Part shown: positions 19,397 through 31,380 of the stretch, one piece after another
Numbering within the stretch: position 1 is the first letter of the stretch
Layout of the letters: every line of letters starts with the position of its first letter
Source of the DNA: Paraphaeosphaeria minitans
Lineage: Eukaryota > Ascomycota > Dothideomycetes > Pleosporales > Didymosphaeriaceae
Direction of reading: 5' to 3'
Assembly (NCBI GenBank): GCA_015832175.1
Contig: WJXW01000019.1
Span: 124,001 to 188,000 of the forward strand
DNA: 64,000 nt
Notes under the pieces: generated by a model
Told to the model about the DNA's origin: nothing
The model's input: the letters and a program-made list of their open reading frames with translations, nothing else
Database searches by the model: none
Position numbers and translations under genes: made by a program

Positions 19397-20830
19397 ATGA
19401 CCGACGAACCCCATACGAACGTCCCCCTACCGATCGTCGACGGTGACCAACCGGTACGCCCCCAACGCGAACCAAGACCGATTACCTTCTTCGACGGAAC
19501 GACATGGCGAGGAACCACGACCGAGCCCACTACCCTCGACCCAGACCCGGCGCCAGAGACGATCCGAGTTAACCAACCATCGAACGTACCCGCGAATAAG
19601 ATAAACCGCATCGCTAGGTTAAGATCGAGGCAAAGGAGATCCCCAGAACCTCCACAAACGCGATGGGAAGAGATAACCTGGCTTATAGCAAGCCTACGGG
19701 ACGTCATCACAAAACAGGAGCGGATGATAGAGGGTATTAGAACCAACCAGGCCGCACTACAGAGGCAGAACGAAACGCTACAGGGCCAGAACGAAACGTT
19801 GCAGGACCAGAACGAGGCGTTAAGCGCGAGGGTCGACGAGCTTGGAAACCGGATAAAGGAGCTTCAGGAACACAGCAGCGCACATAGGAGTCAGAACGAG
19901 ACGTTGAAAGAGGGTATTTCTGGGCTTACGAGTGAGTTACAGACACTCAGTACGAATCGTCCATCATGGGCCGCAATCGCAGCTCAGGGTAACACAACAG
20001 CGCCGGGCAGGCCTCCATCGGTAAACCCTAGCCCGGGCCAACAAGCAAACGAACAAAAGCTTCCGGGTATCAGTCTTGACCTCTCCGGTGTGATCAGCCC
20101 CCAATTTCAGATATCCAACACTAAAGAGATTAGAGATCGAGTCCGCCAGGCGTTTAACAGCCACGCGAATACCAAGGACATAGGCTGGTTTGGCATTGCG
20201 AGGACAGGAACAAACCCAAACAGAGTGAAAATATGCTTAAGGACGCACGAGGAAGCAGCTAGGATTAGGAGGCATGACGAATGGCTTCAGTCCCATTTTC
20301 GAGGAGCCCGCATCCAGGGCGAGCAATGGTACCCGGTCAAAGTCGACAGGGTTAATAAGGCTAGCATATGTGATGATTCGAGAATTCACCTCCGGGAGGA
20401 TGCCGGAGCGAAGATAGGTGCCGAAAACGGGGTCGTAGTCAGGAAAATACGCTTCATCGGTCGCCCAACCCCAGACAAGCTCCATTGCTCAGTCGTCCTC
20501 TTTCTCGCTAGCAAACAAGAAGCGGAAGAACTCATACGGCGCAAGTACCTAGATGTCGACGGTGAGGTAGCGTACACTAAAACCTATGAACCAAGGCCTA
20601 CCCCTCGACGCTGTTTTAATTGCCACAAGTTCGACGACCATGAGGCTCGAAGATGCCCGACCAGAGAGCCGACATGCGGATTTTGTGCTAGAACTGGTCA
20701 CGTAGAACGCGACTGTGCTTCGGAGACTCCGAAGTGTGTTAACTGCTCCGGCCCACACAAGGCCAGCGATAGAGGATTCCCAGAATATAAAAGACTCCTG
20801 CAGGACATAAATCCCCTACGCCATGCCTAG
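19397..20830 (+). CDS. LINE family 2 ORF1: Gag-like zinc-knuckle protein
   Basis: The frame is open from 19280, but the ATG at 19397 (MTDEPHTNV) is the better start, giving 477 residues. Residues about 90-160 form a heptad-repeat coiled coil with near-perfect seven-residue repeats (QNETLQG, QNETLQD, QNEALSA), probably for multimerisation. The C-terminal third carries zinc knuckles: CFNCHKFDDHEARRC, CGFCARTGHVERDC, and a third, CVNCSGPHKASDRGF, in which the last cysteine is Phe. The role is RNA packaging for retrotransposition. The stop overlaps the ORF2 start in ATGCCTAG, parallel to family 1. Confidence 0.85.
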   Translation: MTDEPHTNVPLPIVDGDQPVRPQREPRPITFFDGTTWRGTTTEPTTLDPDPAPETIRVNQPSNVPANKINRIARLRSRQRRSPEPPQTRWEEITWLIASLRDVITKQERMIEGIRTNQAALQRQNETLQGQNETLQDQNEALSARVDELGNRIKELQEHSSAHRSQNETLKEGISGLTSELQTLSTNRPSWAAIAAQGNTTAPGRPPSVNPSPGQQANEQKLPGISLDLSGVISPQFQISNTKEIRDRVRQAFNSHANTKDIGWFGIARTGTNPNRVKICLRTHEEAARIRRHDEWLQSHFRGARIQGEQWYPVKVDRVNKASICDDSRIHLREDAGAKIGAENGVVVRKIRFIGRPTPDKLHCSVVLFLASKQEAEELIRRKYLDVDGEVAYTKTYEPRPTPRRCFNCHKFDDHEARRCPTREPTCGFCARTGHVERDCASETPKCVNCSGPHKASDRGFPEYKRLLQDINPLRHA

Positions 20831-23800
20831 AAGGTTCAAGGTCCTGCAAGCGAACGTAGGGCGAATAAGCGAAGTGCAGCACAGCATTATGAACGATCAC
20901 GATCTTGAAGACTTCAGCCTACTTCTTATTTCAGAACCATATCTATTTCGGAACCAAGACGGAGAATACAGGGTAACCCCTAAATCTCACCCATACTGGA
21001 CAGCATTCCTCCCTGTGCACACGGAAGGGAGTCTACGACCTAGAGCGATGCTCTGGACACATAGAGATATTACAGCACGGCCGATACCGACCGAGTCCAC
21101 TGATATAGCGGCACTCCTAATTGAACTGGAGACTGGACCTTTACTCGCCATTTCAGTTTATATCCCCGCTAAATCGGATTCGGAGGACAGGGAACTGAAC
21201 AGCAGACTTGACATAATTCGGAGGACAATTGACACCACTCGGCGCAATCATGATAGAAGAGTCGAACTACTCATTGCTGGGGACTTTAACAGGCACGACC
21301 AGTTCTGGGGCGGCGACGTGGTAGCAACCTCCCAACGCCAAGGAGAAGGTGAACCCATCATCCAACTCATGTCGGAACTCGATCTCCAATGTCCACTCCC
21401 CAGAGGGATCGAGACGTGGGTCTCCTATAGTGGGGAACACAGTTCGACAATCGACTTAATCCTGGTAACCCAAGAACTCGCGTCAGAACTACAGCGATGC
21501 ACTACAGACTCGACGGCGCATGGCTCCGATCACCTAGCTATCTGCACAGAGTTTGCCATCGATCTTACGCACGAGAAAGGGACACCAAGAAAACTCTGGA
21601 AGAAAGCGCGCTGGGACCCAATTAGGAAAGTCGTCGCAGGAGAGCTGGAGCGCCGATCCCAGCCGGACATCCCGGGAGACGTAGACAGTTACTGCCAGTT
21701 TATCACAGAATGCATAGCGCCAGCCATCGAAAAACATGTCCCAGTGGCCAGACCGTCACCATACGCGAAGAGATGGTGGACGGAAGACCTAACGGAACTA
21801 AGGAAACACTACACGTATTGGCGTAACAAGGCCAGCGCATCTCGAAGAGCGAATACACCTGACCCAGGCCTCCAACAGATGGCGGTGACTTATAGGAAAA
21901 GGTACCATGACGCCATCAGAAACCAGAGGAAAACTCACTGGCAGGACTTTGTTGCCGAAGCCCGGAACGTCTGGACCATGGCGCGGTACTTAGACCCAGC
22001 TCAGTGTGCGACCTTTGCAAGAATTCCAGCCATCGAAACTAACGAAGGAGTGAGCACGTCTAGTGGCGAAATCGCCAGATGCTTGTTAGAGGAATTCTTT
22101 AAGCCCCCGCCAGGAGTCACCGAGGAGCCGGAAGACGAGAGGCCCCGAGAGGCTTTACCAATGGAACCGCTCTCGGAGGTTGAAGTACAAAGGGCGATAT
22201 TCGCGTCCAACCCATACAAGGCCCCGGGACGAGACGGCTTACCAGCCATCGTATGGCAGCAACTGTGGCCAGTCCTCAAACACCACATCGTAGCGCTATT
22301 CAAGTTATCACTCGAAACGGCGACGCTTCCATCAGAGTGGAGAGTTGCAAAAATTGTGCCCCTGCGAAAACCAAACAAACCGGACTACACGGTAGCCAAG
22401 GCGTACCGACCCATCTCTCTTCTCGCATCCCTAGGAAAGGGCTTAGAAGCAGTAGTAGCTGAAAGGCTATCCTTCCTAGCGGAGACACACCGCCTACTTC
22501 CAAAGAGCCACTTTGGAGCGAGAAAAGGCAGATCGACAACCCAAGCGTTGACTATACTCCAGGAAAGCATCTTCCAGGCCTGTAGGGATAAGAGGGTTCT
22601 AAGTCTAGTCAGTTTAGACGTAAAAGGCGCTTATAATGGGGTTAATATCGATGTCCTTACGAAAAGACTAAGGAAGAGAGGAATCCCCAACGTATTAGTG
22701 GATTGGATAACTTGCTTCTGTAGCCAGCGAAAAGCGTCAGTCGTAGTAAATGGCCATACCACTAAGAAAGTCGATCTACCATAAGTGGGCTTACCTCAGG
22801 GTTCCCCACTCTCCCCGATCTTGTTTCTCTTCTTCAACGCAGATTTGGTTTCATCCAAAATAAACCGCAATAAAGGGGCGATAGCATTTATAGACGACTA
22901 CACAGCGTGGGTCACCGGAGCGTCGGACGAAGAGAACACCAACCTATTACAAGGAACGGTAGTAGAAAAAGCAGAACAGTGGGCACGGAGTAGCGGCGCC
23001 ACCTTCGAGGCTGATAAGACGGCCTTCATCCACTTCACGCGCAGGAACAACACAGTATCGAGCAGCCCTCTCTTCGTTAATGAAGAAGCGATACGGCCAC
23101 AAACAGAAGTAAAGATCCTAGGAGTAGTTTTCGACCAGAAACTCCAATTTAGCCAACACACGGCCAGAGCGGCTAAGAGAGGAATTAGGGCAGCGCTAGC
23201 ACTGAAGCGAATCAAAGGGTTGACCACAGGAACGGCGAGGCAACTTTTCACCTCAACTATAACGCCTACAGTCGATTACGCATCACTAATATGGTCCGCA
23301 AGTCTGATAGGTCGTGCAACTAAAATGCTAAACTAGATACAGCGTATCGGCACGCAAGCCATAATCGGAGCTTTCCGCACAGTGGCACTAATCTGGGCCG
23401 AGATGGAAGTAATTATCGAGCAGCTCACAGCCCGCATGCACCGCCAGGAGTATAAATTCTGGGTCAAATGCCACACTCTTCCCGTAAACCATCCCTGGTG
23501 GAAAATACGTCGGGGAATAGATACCAAAAACAAGCGCTTCCCGTCACCACTCCAGCGCATCGCAATGCAACTCGAATCGGTCGACCTCACGGAGATGGAA
23601 AGAATCGATCCATTCTGCATACCCCCTTGGCAACAAGGGATAGAAGCACAGATCCTCGAGGGAGAAGAAGCACAAAAATGGGCAGAGGACTCCGACGAGT
23701 TAAAAGTTTTTGTGGATGCCTCATACCGAGGGCACAACGCAGGAGTCGGGGTCTATCATTCGGTCAGAAGAAGTGACAACTCGGTAGTCGAACACCGCGA

Positions 23801-24653
23801 GGCGGTAAAGATCGGGAAGAACGCTGGATACACATCCACCCATGTCGAACTCACTGCAATTCAAGCCGCACTGGAAATCATTTCAGCGATATGGTCACCC
23901 GACACGATCGCCCGATTTGGCAACAAGGCCAGAGATCTCACGTATGTGATAGTGAGCGACAGTCAATCAGCGATCAGAGCAGTGTCGCGGCCCTCTCGCC
24001 AAAGTGGCCAGGCGGTGATCCGACTGATTGTAAACACCACAATGGAGATTAAAAGAAGGGGAGGCCCACATATCCGCCTCCAATGGGTCCCCGCTCACGC
24101 TATGGTAGTGGGAGACGAGATCGCAGATGAGCTGGCAAAGCAAGCAACGGAAGGTACCCTAGACCCTATTCCTGGGCTTACGTTGTCGGCAGCTCTCAAG
24201 AAGACTCTCTCATGCATACCGAAGATAAAGCTCGCGAAACCGGTCGACATAGACACAGCACTTCCCGGAAAGCATACGAAAAGCATCTATGATCTACAAA
24301 CCTACAAGAAAGCAGCAGTGCTATGCCAACTGCGCACAGGGAAATGCCGGTTAAACAGTTATTTGGCCAAGGTAGGTGCTACCAATTCGGACAGATGCAC
24401 CTACCGGGGACGTCAGCCGGAAACGGTACGCCATTTCGTGTTCGAATGCCCGCTGTGGAAAGAAGAACGCAAAACGCTCCAGGAAGTCGCGGGCAACAGA
24501 TGGGGAGATCTATCCTTCTTCCTAGGAGGTCGATCTAAACAGCGGCTTCCGTCCGGTGAGCTCTTGGACGGGAAAGCCGAATTCTGGAAACCAAATCTCG
24601 ACGTAGTCAACCAGACCATTGAATTTGCAATGGCCACCGGACGGTTATGCTAA
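20823..24653 (+). pseudogene. LINE family 2 ORF2, broken by two stop codons
   Basis: A single frame of 1277 codons is interrupted only at codon 654 (TAA, 22782-22784) and codon 838 (TAG, 23334-23336). The first stop sits just before GLPQGSPLSP of the reverse transcriptase. Domains in order: endonuclease (AGDFNRHDQFWGG, STIDLIL, GSDHLAI), reverse transcriptase (APGRDGLP, YRPISLL, FGARKGRSTTQ, LDVKGAY, AFIDDY), RNase H from about codon 960 (VDASYRG, HVELTAIQAAL, SDSQSAI, DEIADELAKQA) and a C-terminal Cys/His motif ending HFVFECPLW. Each stop can be explained by one C-to-T change in a glutamine codon (CAA, CAG), which is a CpA-to-TpA change. No frameshift is seen, so inactivation is probably recent. 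Confidence 0.9.
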
Positions 24654-24962
24654 CCATAAACTCTGACCTTAGACATTCCCCAGGAGACTCCCACAATATC
24701 TCCCGTTTGGACTCGAAGTCGACTGGCCGGTAACAAGAAAGCCGACGACCGGGAAATTGCTCTCGGAGGCGCAGTGCAGGTAGGGGTAAGGAGGATCTCT
24801 GGGTGGACACCTAGTGTTGGCAACAGTTGATAGAGGAAGGTGAGGACGAAGCGCGGCGGGCTTAGAATGAAACGTGGACTCGACGGAATTCCATTGGCTG
24901 GAAGGGACAGAAGTAGTTTAGGCAGCCTACGGGCCGAAAGGCACCCGAGTGGCGTAAGAATC

Positions 24963-24988
24963 AACCAAACCAAACCAAACCAAACCAA
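24963..24988 (+). repeat. CCAAA-repeat tail of LINE family 2
   Basis: About five tandem CCAAA pentamers mark the 3' end of the element after its 3' UTR. Tad/I-type LINEs often end in short tandem repeats instead of poly(A), added or recognised by the reverse transcriptase during target priming. Confidence 0.7.
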
Positions 24989-25258
24989 TCCTAAGCATTG
25001 CCCGCACTGAGTCACTTGACTGAGCTATTAAGCGAACGGTTTCAAAACTGAACCCGTTACTTGGCAACGTGCTAGATGGCTCGCAAGTTGTGATATTATC
25101 AAATACGAATGGTAACCTTGCACTGGCTAAATACACTTCTTGATGACACTGACGAGCTGACAGTGGATTTAAAAGGGGTTGGCAGGAGACTTTCGGGGTA
25201 TATATCGCAATATATTTGTACTTCCTATGTATAGAGCAGAATATGGATAGCTGGCAGT

Positions 25259-26599
25259 TTAATTCGCCGGATTAACAACTCTGATGCCGACTGCAATCCC
25301 AAAATGGTCGCTTACCCATAACTTAGTTTTTGAACGCACAAAGCTTTGTTTACTACCGCTTTCCATAAGCGACCTCGCTTGACGATCAGATTAGTACTGT
25401 TTGCACAGCTTTTCAACAAATTTTCCCCGCACAAACTTCCCTTCAGTCGTCTCTGTCTGCCAAGCTTCGATCTCAGTTTCGAGACCTATACCAATTCTCC
25501 CGAGTTTCCCAGTGGCGTCTTGCGGCTCCGTAAGAGCCACTGCTTCTACCAGCCCGCTGTAGAAGAATGTGTCCATTCGCTTCCGGGTACGAGCCCCTGA
25601 TTGGTAGCCCCAGGTATTTCCTCTAGCTCGACCGAAAGACATATCCTTCTGGAATGGCTTCAACAATGGAACTAGCGGTGCGGGAGCATCCTCCCAGACA
25701 TCCTTCAGACCAATGTCGCTGGTTCGGTGCATCTCATGCTCAGATCGATCAAGTGCATTCATGTCACCTCCGACAAAGCCTCCTATGATATTAGTCTTAG
25801 AAGCTTGTGGCCGTTTCAGTAACCTCGAAATCATGGCTAGTTGACCTGACCGATAAGCCTTTCCGTTCCAAAGAGACTCTAGGTGTGTTGTGCAAAGACG
25901 GAGTGAGTCGTTCGATCGAGTGCTCCCATCGGAGGTGGAGATGGGTACATCCACACACAGAACATCCCTTCCCATTTCCGTGGTAAAAGGAGCACGGAAG
26001 CAATGCACACTCTCGAGATACCTTGGTATCATCATGATCGTAAAATACCGATGGGCTGTCCAGGAAGGCTCTATCATGATGAAGGATGAACCCAGGGTCC
26101 TTCTATAAATTGACTCGGGAGCATTCACGTTGGTGAGGATAAAATTCTGTTGTATCCATGGGCTCTCCAAAATGGCCTGAAGAGATTCGTTACAAACTTC
26201 TTGGAGCATAACAACAAGTTGGCCTGGAACAGTTCCAAAGAGTTCTTGCAAGTGGTCCAATGCGGCAAAAGCGCGAGCCGATTCGCCAGGATTCAACGCA
26301 TTGATATTCCAGGATACGACTTTGAGCGTACTGCCACGCGGCAAGCACATCTGACGGTCATCCTTGAGTGCGACCCAAGAAGAAGATGAAGCCCTGTAGA
26401 ACTGCGGCCGTAGAACTTGTTCGGGAAGGGGCGCCTGCGGGATTGGTTCTGGTGGTAGACGAGACTTAGATTCCATGTATTCCCAATAGCGGCGTATTTC
26501 CCATGGCGTTAAGTGGCTGAACGAGCTGAAACGGGCTTTGCTCCAGAAGTTGACTGTTGCTGAGGCCAACTTCCTCCAACGGGTGTTTGCGGGAAGCAT
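25259..26599 (-). CDS. TDP2-like endonuclease/exonuclease/phosphatase family protein
   Basis: Exon 1 (26599-25398) encodes 400 residues. It carries the metal-dependent phosphodiesterase motifs SWNINAL (96-102), LQEV (132-135), TTHLES (237-242), GGDMNALDRSE (277-287), NTWGYQ (328-333) and RMDTFF (341-346). The frame then meets TAA, but the family's last catalytic motif is found just downstream as WVSDHFGI in a second exon ending at 25259. A GTACTA donor at 25397 and a TAG acceptor at 25353 (or AAG at 25344) restore frame, giving about 431 (or 428) residues. Motif order and spacing resemble tyrosyl-DNA phosphodiesterase 2, which removes topoisomerase II adducts from DNA 5' ends. Other EEP enzymes cannot be excluded. 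All catalytic positions are present. Confidence 0.75.
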
Positions 26600-27340
26600 T
26601 TTGAGGCTTTAATGGGATGCTTTCTTGATTCTATCACGAAATTGTGGAAACACGGATTTATATAGTGAAGGGGAATGTTTTCTGGCCGGCGCTAGCGTCG
26701 AGTCAACCAACAAACTCAACAACCAAAACTATTGGTAACCAGACTGTCGGCAACTTGCATCATTTCCGGTGTTAAGTTCACAGCTCAGATGCCGTAAGTA
26801 CCAATCGTATAGTGGCATAGCATCACAGTCGTACAACTTCTGTGTTTGCATTGTTCGAAAGCCGCATCGCTACCCAATCAGGAAGCTATACGGAGGTCAG
26901 GCTGAAACAGGCATCTACCAATCATACAAGCCCTATTAAAGACGCTAGAATGGTTCGCAGCAGAAAGGTGAGAGTCCCCGTAACTTGTATTATATCTTTA
27001 AGTCAATCCGTGCATTATTGATGCTAGGATAGGTTCTTCCAGGCACTTGGCAAGGTCTCGCCTTTGATCCGTTCTATGACGATGTGTGGTCATTCTTGTA
27101 GAGGAGAGAGATCTAACATAGAAGGTACAAGCACGTCCGACAAATCGGTACCTATGCAAAAGGCAGCGAAGGTCAGCGAACCCAAGGAGAATGTGCCATG
27201 GAGAGCTCCAGTGAACGCGAACGGCCTAGAAGGTTTTACATCCGTCGTCCCTGATGAACCCAGGGGAATATTTCGGCCGCCTATGTCGCCGTACCTGATA
27301 CCATGATCGTGAACGTACCCATCCAACGCTAGACATTGAA
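26600..27340. other. Intergenic, no gene recognised
   Basis: The stretch lies between the TDP2-like gene start and the 3' end of the DUF7924 pseudogene. Short frames only. The part next to 26600 is the presumed promoter of the TDP2-like gene; no clear motif was identified. Confidence 0.5.
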
Positions 27341-29000
27341 TTACTCGAACTTTGCCTTCCCTGCTACCCACCCCAGACGCTCCACCACTGATTTCATAAA
27401 TGGCCCTAAACCCCAAAGGCCGATATTATTGAGTCTAACCACAAAGTCCTCCCCCTGCTCTAGTAGGAGCGCATTACAACTGTCAAAAAGCTTCGATCCA
27501 AACATGCGCACACCGTCTTCAACGACGGTCCAGTGGGCCCAGAGCTCGTGGATGGGGCCTTGGGTGCAGATGGTGAAGAAGAGCGGGGGTTCGATGTTCG
27601 AGATGGTGGGCAGAGCATCAGAACGTCTTGCGCTGCGATCTACCAAGTTATCAAGATCAAGCTGTATCTTGAGTCCACAAGCCCCAGAAACCGAAGCTTG
27701 GTTCTCCGCCTCGAAGATTTGTTTGCCAGTCGACTAGGCCTTGCCCTCAACAACAGCAAACGGGAAGGCGAGATCCAAGGCACGTGGGGCGGGCACTGGG
27801 ATCAGCATTGGCTCAAGCGGCCCGCCTGGCTCGTGCTGCACCATCTCATTCTGGAGCCATGTGAGGAATGTCCTGGCCTTAACCTTGTTGAGATTTTGCG
27901 ACGAGAGAGCAGAGATGAGAGCCGTGAGTTGTATGCCCATTGAGATGTCGGGACGGGGAGTTTCGATCGAGGATCTGGGAGGGCCGGAGCAGGCATCGCG
28001 CTCGATTCCTGAGAGTCGTTGGCTGGCGTATGAGTGGGTGCGTTGGTCATTGAGGATTCGGGGGACATGTAGGGCTCGCCGGCAGACTGCTGCTGGCGCT
28101 TCCGCGGTGGAGCCGAGACGTCGTCAACCTCTAGTTGTAGGACACCAGACATGAAGCTCGAACTGAAATGCGACTGCTAGGGGACCATTAGCTTAAGCTC
28201 CCATCGCCAGTCGGCTTTTTCATGGGTACAGAGGCTCTTGAGGCCCAGAGCCTTGAGGGCAGTGTGGACTGGATCAATAACGTCATCCTCGTCAGCCTGA
28301 GCCCTGACGTTTTTGAGGCAGCCGTCGCGGAGTTCTTGGGCTATGACGTGGAGTTCGGATCGGCGCTCCTTGGAGACTTCGGCATCGATAATGCGCTCGA
28401 TAGCGGCTTGGATGTAATCAGATGGCTCAGCGTGCATGTGGATCTCGGCGGCCGCAAGATTCTTGTGGCGGTAGACGGCAGTGGTGTTAGAAGAGCGTTG
28501 GGTTCGCTCTGTCCCCGCTTCCGATGGGGGTATGGAACGCCGTGACGAGGTACGTTTGAGAGCCGGAGCATTGTTGGCTGCGAGGTCCATGTCTTCCCCG
28601 TTCAATATTTTCAATATCTGCAAGTCTTCTCAGAGAGCTGGTCTTTAGAGGGAGGGAGTTTTGGCTCGTCGGCTTCAGCTTCAGAGTCTTCTTGCAAGTT
28701 CTCCCCAGAGAACCTGTGTGGGGGCGGAGGGAGTCCTCTGAGCTGTTTTGCGGGGCGCACACTTGGCTCGTCGGCTTCGGCTTCAGAGTCTTGTTGCAGG
28801 CGCTTCCGTTTGGTGCAGGCCGGCCGACAAGTGGGTGCAGGAGGGGTTGGAGGTGGTTGGATATGTTGCAGTCGCGCGCTACTTTGAGTGCCAGTGCGCC
28901 GTGTGGACTTCGCGATAGGGGTCTTCTTTCGGGGTCCAGTTGTGGGTTTGCGCCTGTTATTCTTGGCGGGAGCAGAACTGGGTCGCGGAGCCAGAGTCAT
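27341..29000 (-). pseudogene. Fungal DUF7924-type protein, frameshifted
   Basis: The segments read in order as one fungal protein. First comes a disordered N-terminus with two DSEAEADEP repeats. SEK + LQILKILNGEDMD is split by a 1-nt loss near 28620. A Ser/Arg-rich part precedes YRHKNLAAAEIHMHAEPSDY and a helical segment ending in EKADWRWELKLMVP, where TAG falls at 28177. After a linker with a frameshift near 27965 come PRPDISMGIQL, FPFAVVEGKA (TAG at 27734), FEAENQASVSG and FFTICTQGPIHELWAHW to the natural stop at 27341. The conserved EGKA...FEAENQ core resembles a restriction-endonuclease-like fold in this family (recalled similarity, not searched). Two frameshifts and two stops make it non-functional. 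Function is unknown. Confidence 0.65.
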
Positions 29001-29502
29001 GGTAAGAGAGAAGCGTAACGCGCACTGCAGCGCTGGGTATATGATAACGGGATAATCGAAGGATGGATGCAGGAGTGTGTCAGCGCCAAGTCGAATGGGG
29101 AAAACAGTTGGAGTTGGCGGAAAGTTTAATATCCCAGGCTTGGCGCTGGGGAGGGGCAGGTGGTAGCACAGTAGTCTAAAACGAGCCGAGGGGGCGCTAA
29201 CCGAATAGCGCTACCCGTATGCGGCAGGGGTGCCAATAGCATAGCCGCGTACAAGAGTCCACTCGTCATGTTTCGTGACTCCAGCCGCGCTGTGCTTGTC
29301 TTCCCTTATGAGACTAGCTTGTGGATAAGCCTCGGCTGGCGTCTTGAATGCGCCAAGGTTTTGCATTCTTGTGCCCCTGACGAAACCCATCGTCCCACAA
29401 GACCCTTTCCACATTCACCTACTTTACACTAGAACTCTTACGAACCGTGAATTGGACTTATTGATAATCGCACTTCTTGCTTTTTCTACTTCCTTTTGCT
29501 CC

Positions 29503-31105
29503 ATGCCGGCTGCACTGGATCTTCTTCACGGGCAGATCAAATTCCAGTCAGCGCTCGACCACCAATCGAATATATTAACGAAGCTTACTTATGTGCAAGA
29601 AACCCGCAACGTGTATGCTTATCTTTTTGAGCATACCAGCGACATCCAGGCTCTCACTGCACACCATCTTGGAGTGAACCGAGCACAATGTGTCGTATCG
29701 CATTGGGAGGAGTGGGTTCGTGGAAGCTTCAACGTCTGCATTCCTGTTATGGTGGAAGGCCAGAATGGACAGCCAAATAAGACTGTGCTTATAAGGTGTC
29801 CAATGGCTTATACTCTGGGCAAAGACGTTGGTAGCGTAGATGAAAAGCTCGGTTGTGAAGTGGCTACATATGCTTGGATGCAAGACAACTGCCCGGAGGT
29901 TAAAATACCTAACTTGTTGGGCTTTGGGTTTTCTGATGGCCGCAATGTAAGCTCTGTTAAGCTTCTAGAAGCGTTTAAAAGCTGACATTCCGCGTATTTA
30001 GTTTACTCATACGGCATACCGTCCCCTATACGTACGAATTGTGCGCTTGCTTCGCCGCTGCCTCTGCACCATCCTCGGTATTCCCATTCCATCGCGATAC
30101 GTCTGCCATTCAAGTACGCATTCGTTGAATACTGGATATCTGCTTCTACAACGGATCGAAGCAAGCGACGGGGAAATGTTGTCTACATCTTGGGAGGAAC
30201 ACAAGGGAGATCCCGCGCGGAGAGCAAATTTATTTAAAGGTCTTGCACGCATTACCCTCTCCTTAGCCCGCGTACCTCTACCACGGATTGGATCATTCAC
30301 ATTTCGCGACGATGGAACCATATCACTCTCAAACCGGCCACTCACATCCACCCTTGCTATCATGGAAAGCTATGGGGTTCCAAGAGCAATTGAACAGAAT
30401 ACCACATATGAATCTGTCGAGCCGTACATCTCTGACCTTCTCGAGTACCATGACCGCCGCTTCCTGAATCAGCCTAATGCGGTCTTTAATCACCTCGATG
30501 GCCAAACACAGATGGCCCAAAAGATCTTATTAAGGGCAATTGGCCATCATTTCCTCCGTCGGGACCTTCGAAATGGACCATATGCGCTCCGTCTGACTGA
30601 TCTCCATCAAAGTAACATTTTCGTCGACGAAATGTGGAGCGTCACATATCTTATCGATCTGGAATGGGTATGCTCGCTTCCGATGGACATGCTTGGCGCT
30701 CCGTACTGGTTAACGGGACTCGGTATCGACGAAATCCACGACGAGGCACTAGAGACTTACGACAGACTTCGCCAGGAATACATGCATATTTTTAGGGAAG
30801 AAGAGGAAACGCTACATAGACCGCAATCCTCTTTACGTCTTTCAGAACTCATACAGTCTGCGTGGGCGGATGGAAGATACTGGTACTATTCGAGCCTAAC
30901 GTCTCTAAATGCCATGTACACAATCTTCCCCCACATACTGGCGAAGTTCCATGTCTCTGGCCTCTCTAATGATGCTACAGGCGCACTCTCGCGGTTCTGG
31001 GACCCAGATTCGGAGAAGGCTCTAGCAAAGAAGCTGATCGACAAGGAGAAGTACGATGAGGAGTTGCGAGCGAAGTTTGGCGAGCCCACCGAGAACAATC
31101 TATGA
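29503..31105 (+). CDS. APH/choline-kinase-like phosphotransferase family protein
   Basis: Exon 1 (29503-29946) and exon 2 (30002-31105) join in frame across a 55-nt intron with a GTAAGC donor, a CTGAC branch site and a TTTAG acceptor, giving 515 residues. The catalytic loop reads LTDLHQSNIFVD (about 346-357), followed by the metal-binding IDLEW (about 366-370). This is the HxxN...D pattern of aminoglycoside-phosphotransferase-like kinases. The N-lobe includes VLIRCPMAYT. An in-frame ATG at 29344 would add 53 residues that look like leader rather than protein. These proteins are abundant in filamentous ascomycetes and their substrates are mostly unknown. The gene is intact and is divergent from the DUF7924 pseudogene. 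Confidence 0.8.
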
Positions 31106-31188
31106 AAGCCGAAGCTGTCAGTGGAATGGCTGACGAATTCGCCGAAGGGAAGACAACCTGGTTCCTTGAATGCTGCTGTATCTCCATT

Positions 31189-31380
31189 TTATTTGCCCTC
31201 TTTGTCTTTGTCCCCTTCGCTTGATTTACTCTGTATTTGTTGCCTTCTTTTGCGCGCCTTCTCTCCGGAAGAGAGAGTCATTTGCAAGTTGCTGGCTGTG
31301 CCACCGATACCAAAATTTGCCGTCTGCCCCGCACCCTCGCCGGTGCTGCTGCCACTCTGTTTGGTGTTCTTGTCGCTCAT
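31189..31380 (-). CDS. Possible small hydrophilic protein (63 aa)
   Basis: A Ser/Gly/Lys-rich frame starts MSDKNTKQSGSS and ends in a charged tail. It lies tail-to-tail with the APH-like gene, 84 bp from its stop. Composition and clean start are compatible with a small disordered protein or a first exon, but no splice partner or known family supports it. Confidence 0.3.
   Translation of the reverse strand: MSDKNTKQSGSSTGEGAGQTANFGIGGTASNLQMTLSSGEKARKRRQQIQSKSSEGDKDKEGK

Larger units (their letters stand above)
19280..24988 (+). mobile_element. Tad1-clade LINE, family 2
   Basis: Two overlapping ORFs of standard Tad organisation are followed by a 3' UTR of about 310 nt. The 3' end is a short tandem tail of CCAAA units at 24963-24988, comparable to the (CCAA)n tail of family 1. 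The 5' boundary is not defined and may lie upstream of 19280. ORF1 is open. ORF2 is interrupted by two in-frame stops, so the copy is not autonomous. Protein similarity to the element at 45220-48840 is clear, and to family 1 more distant. Confidence 0.88.
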
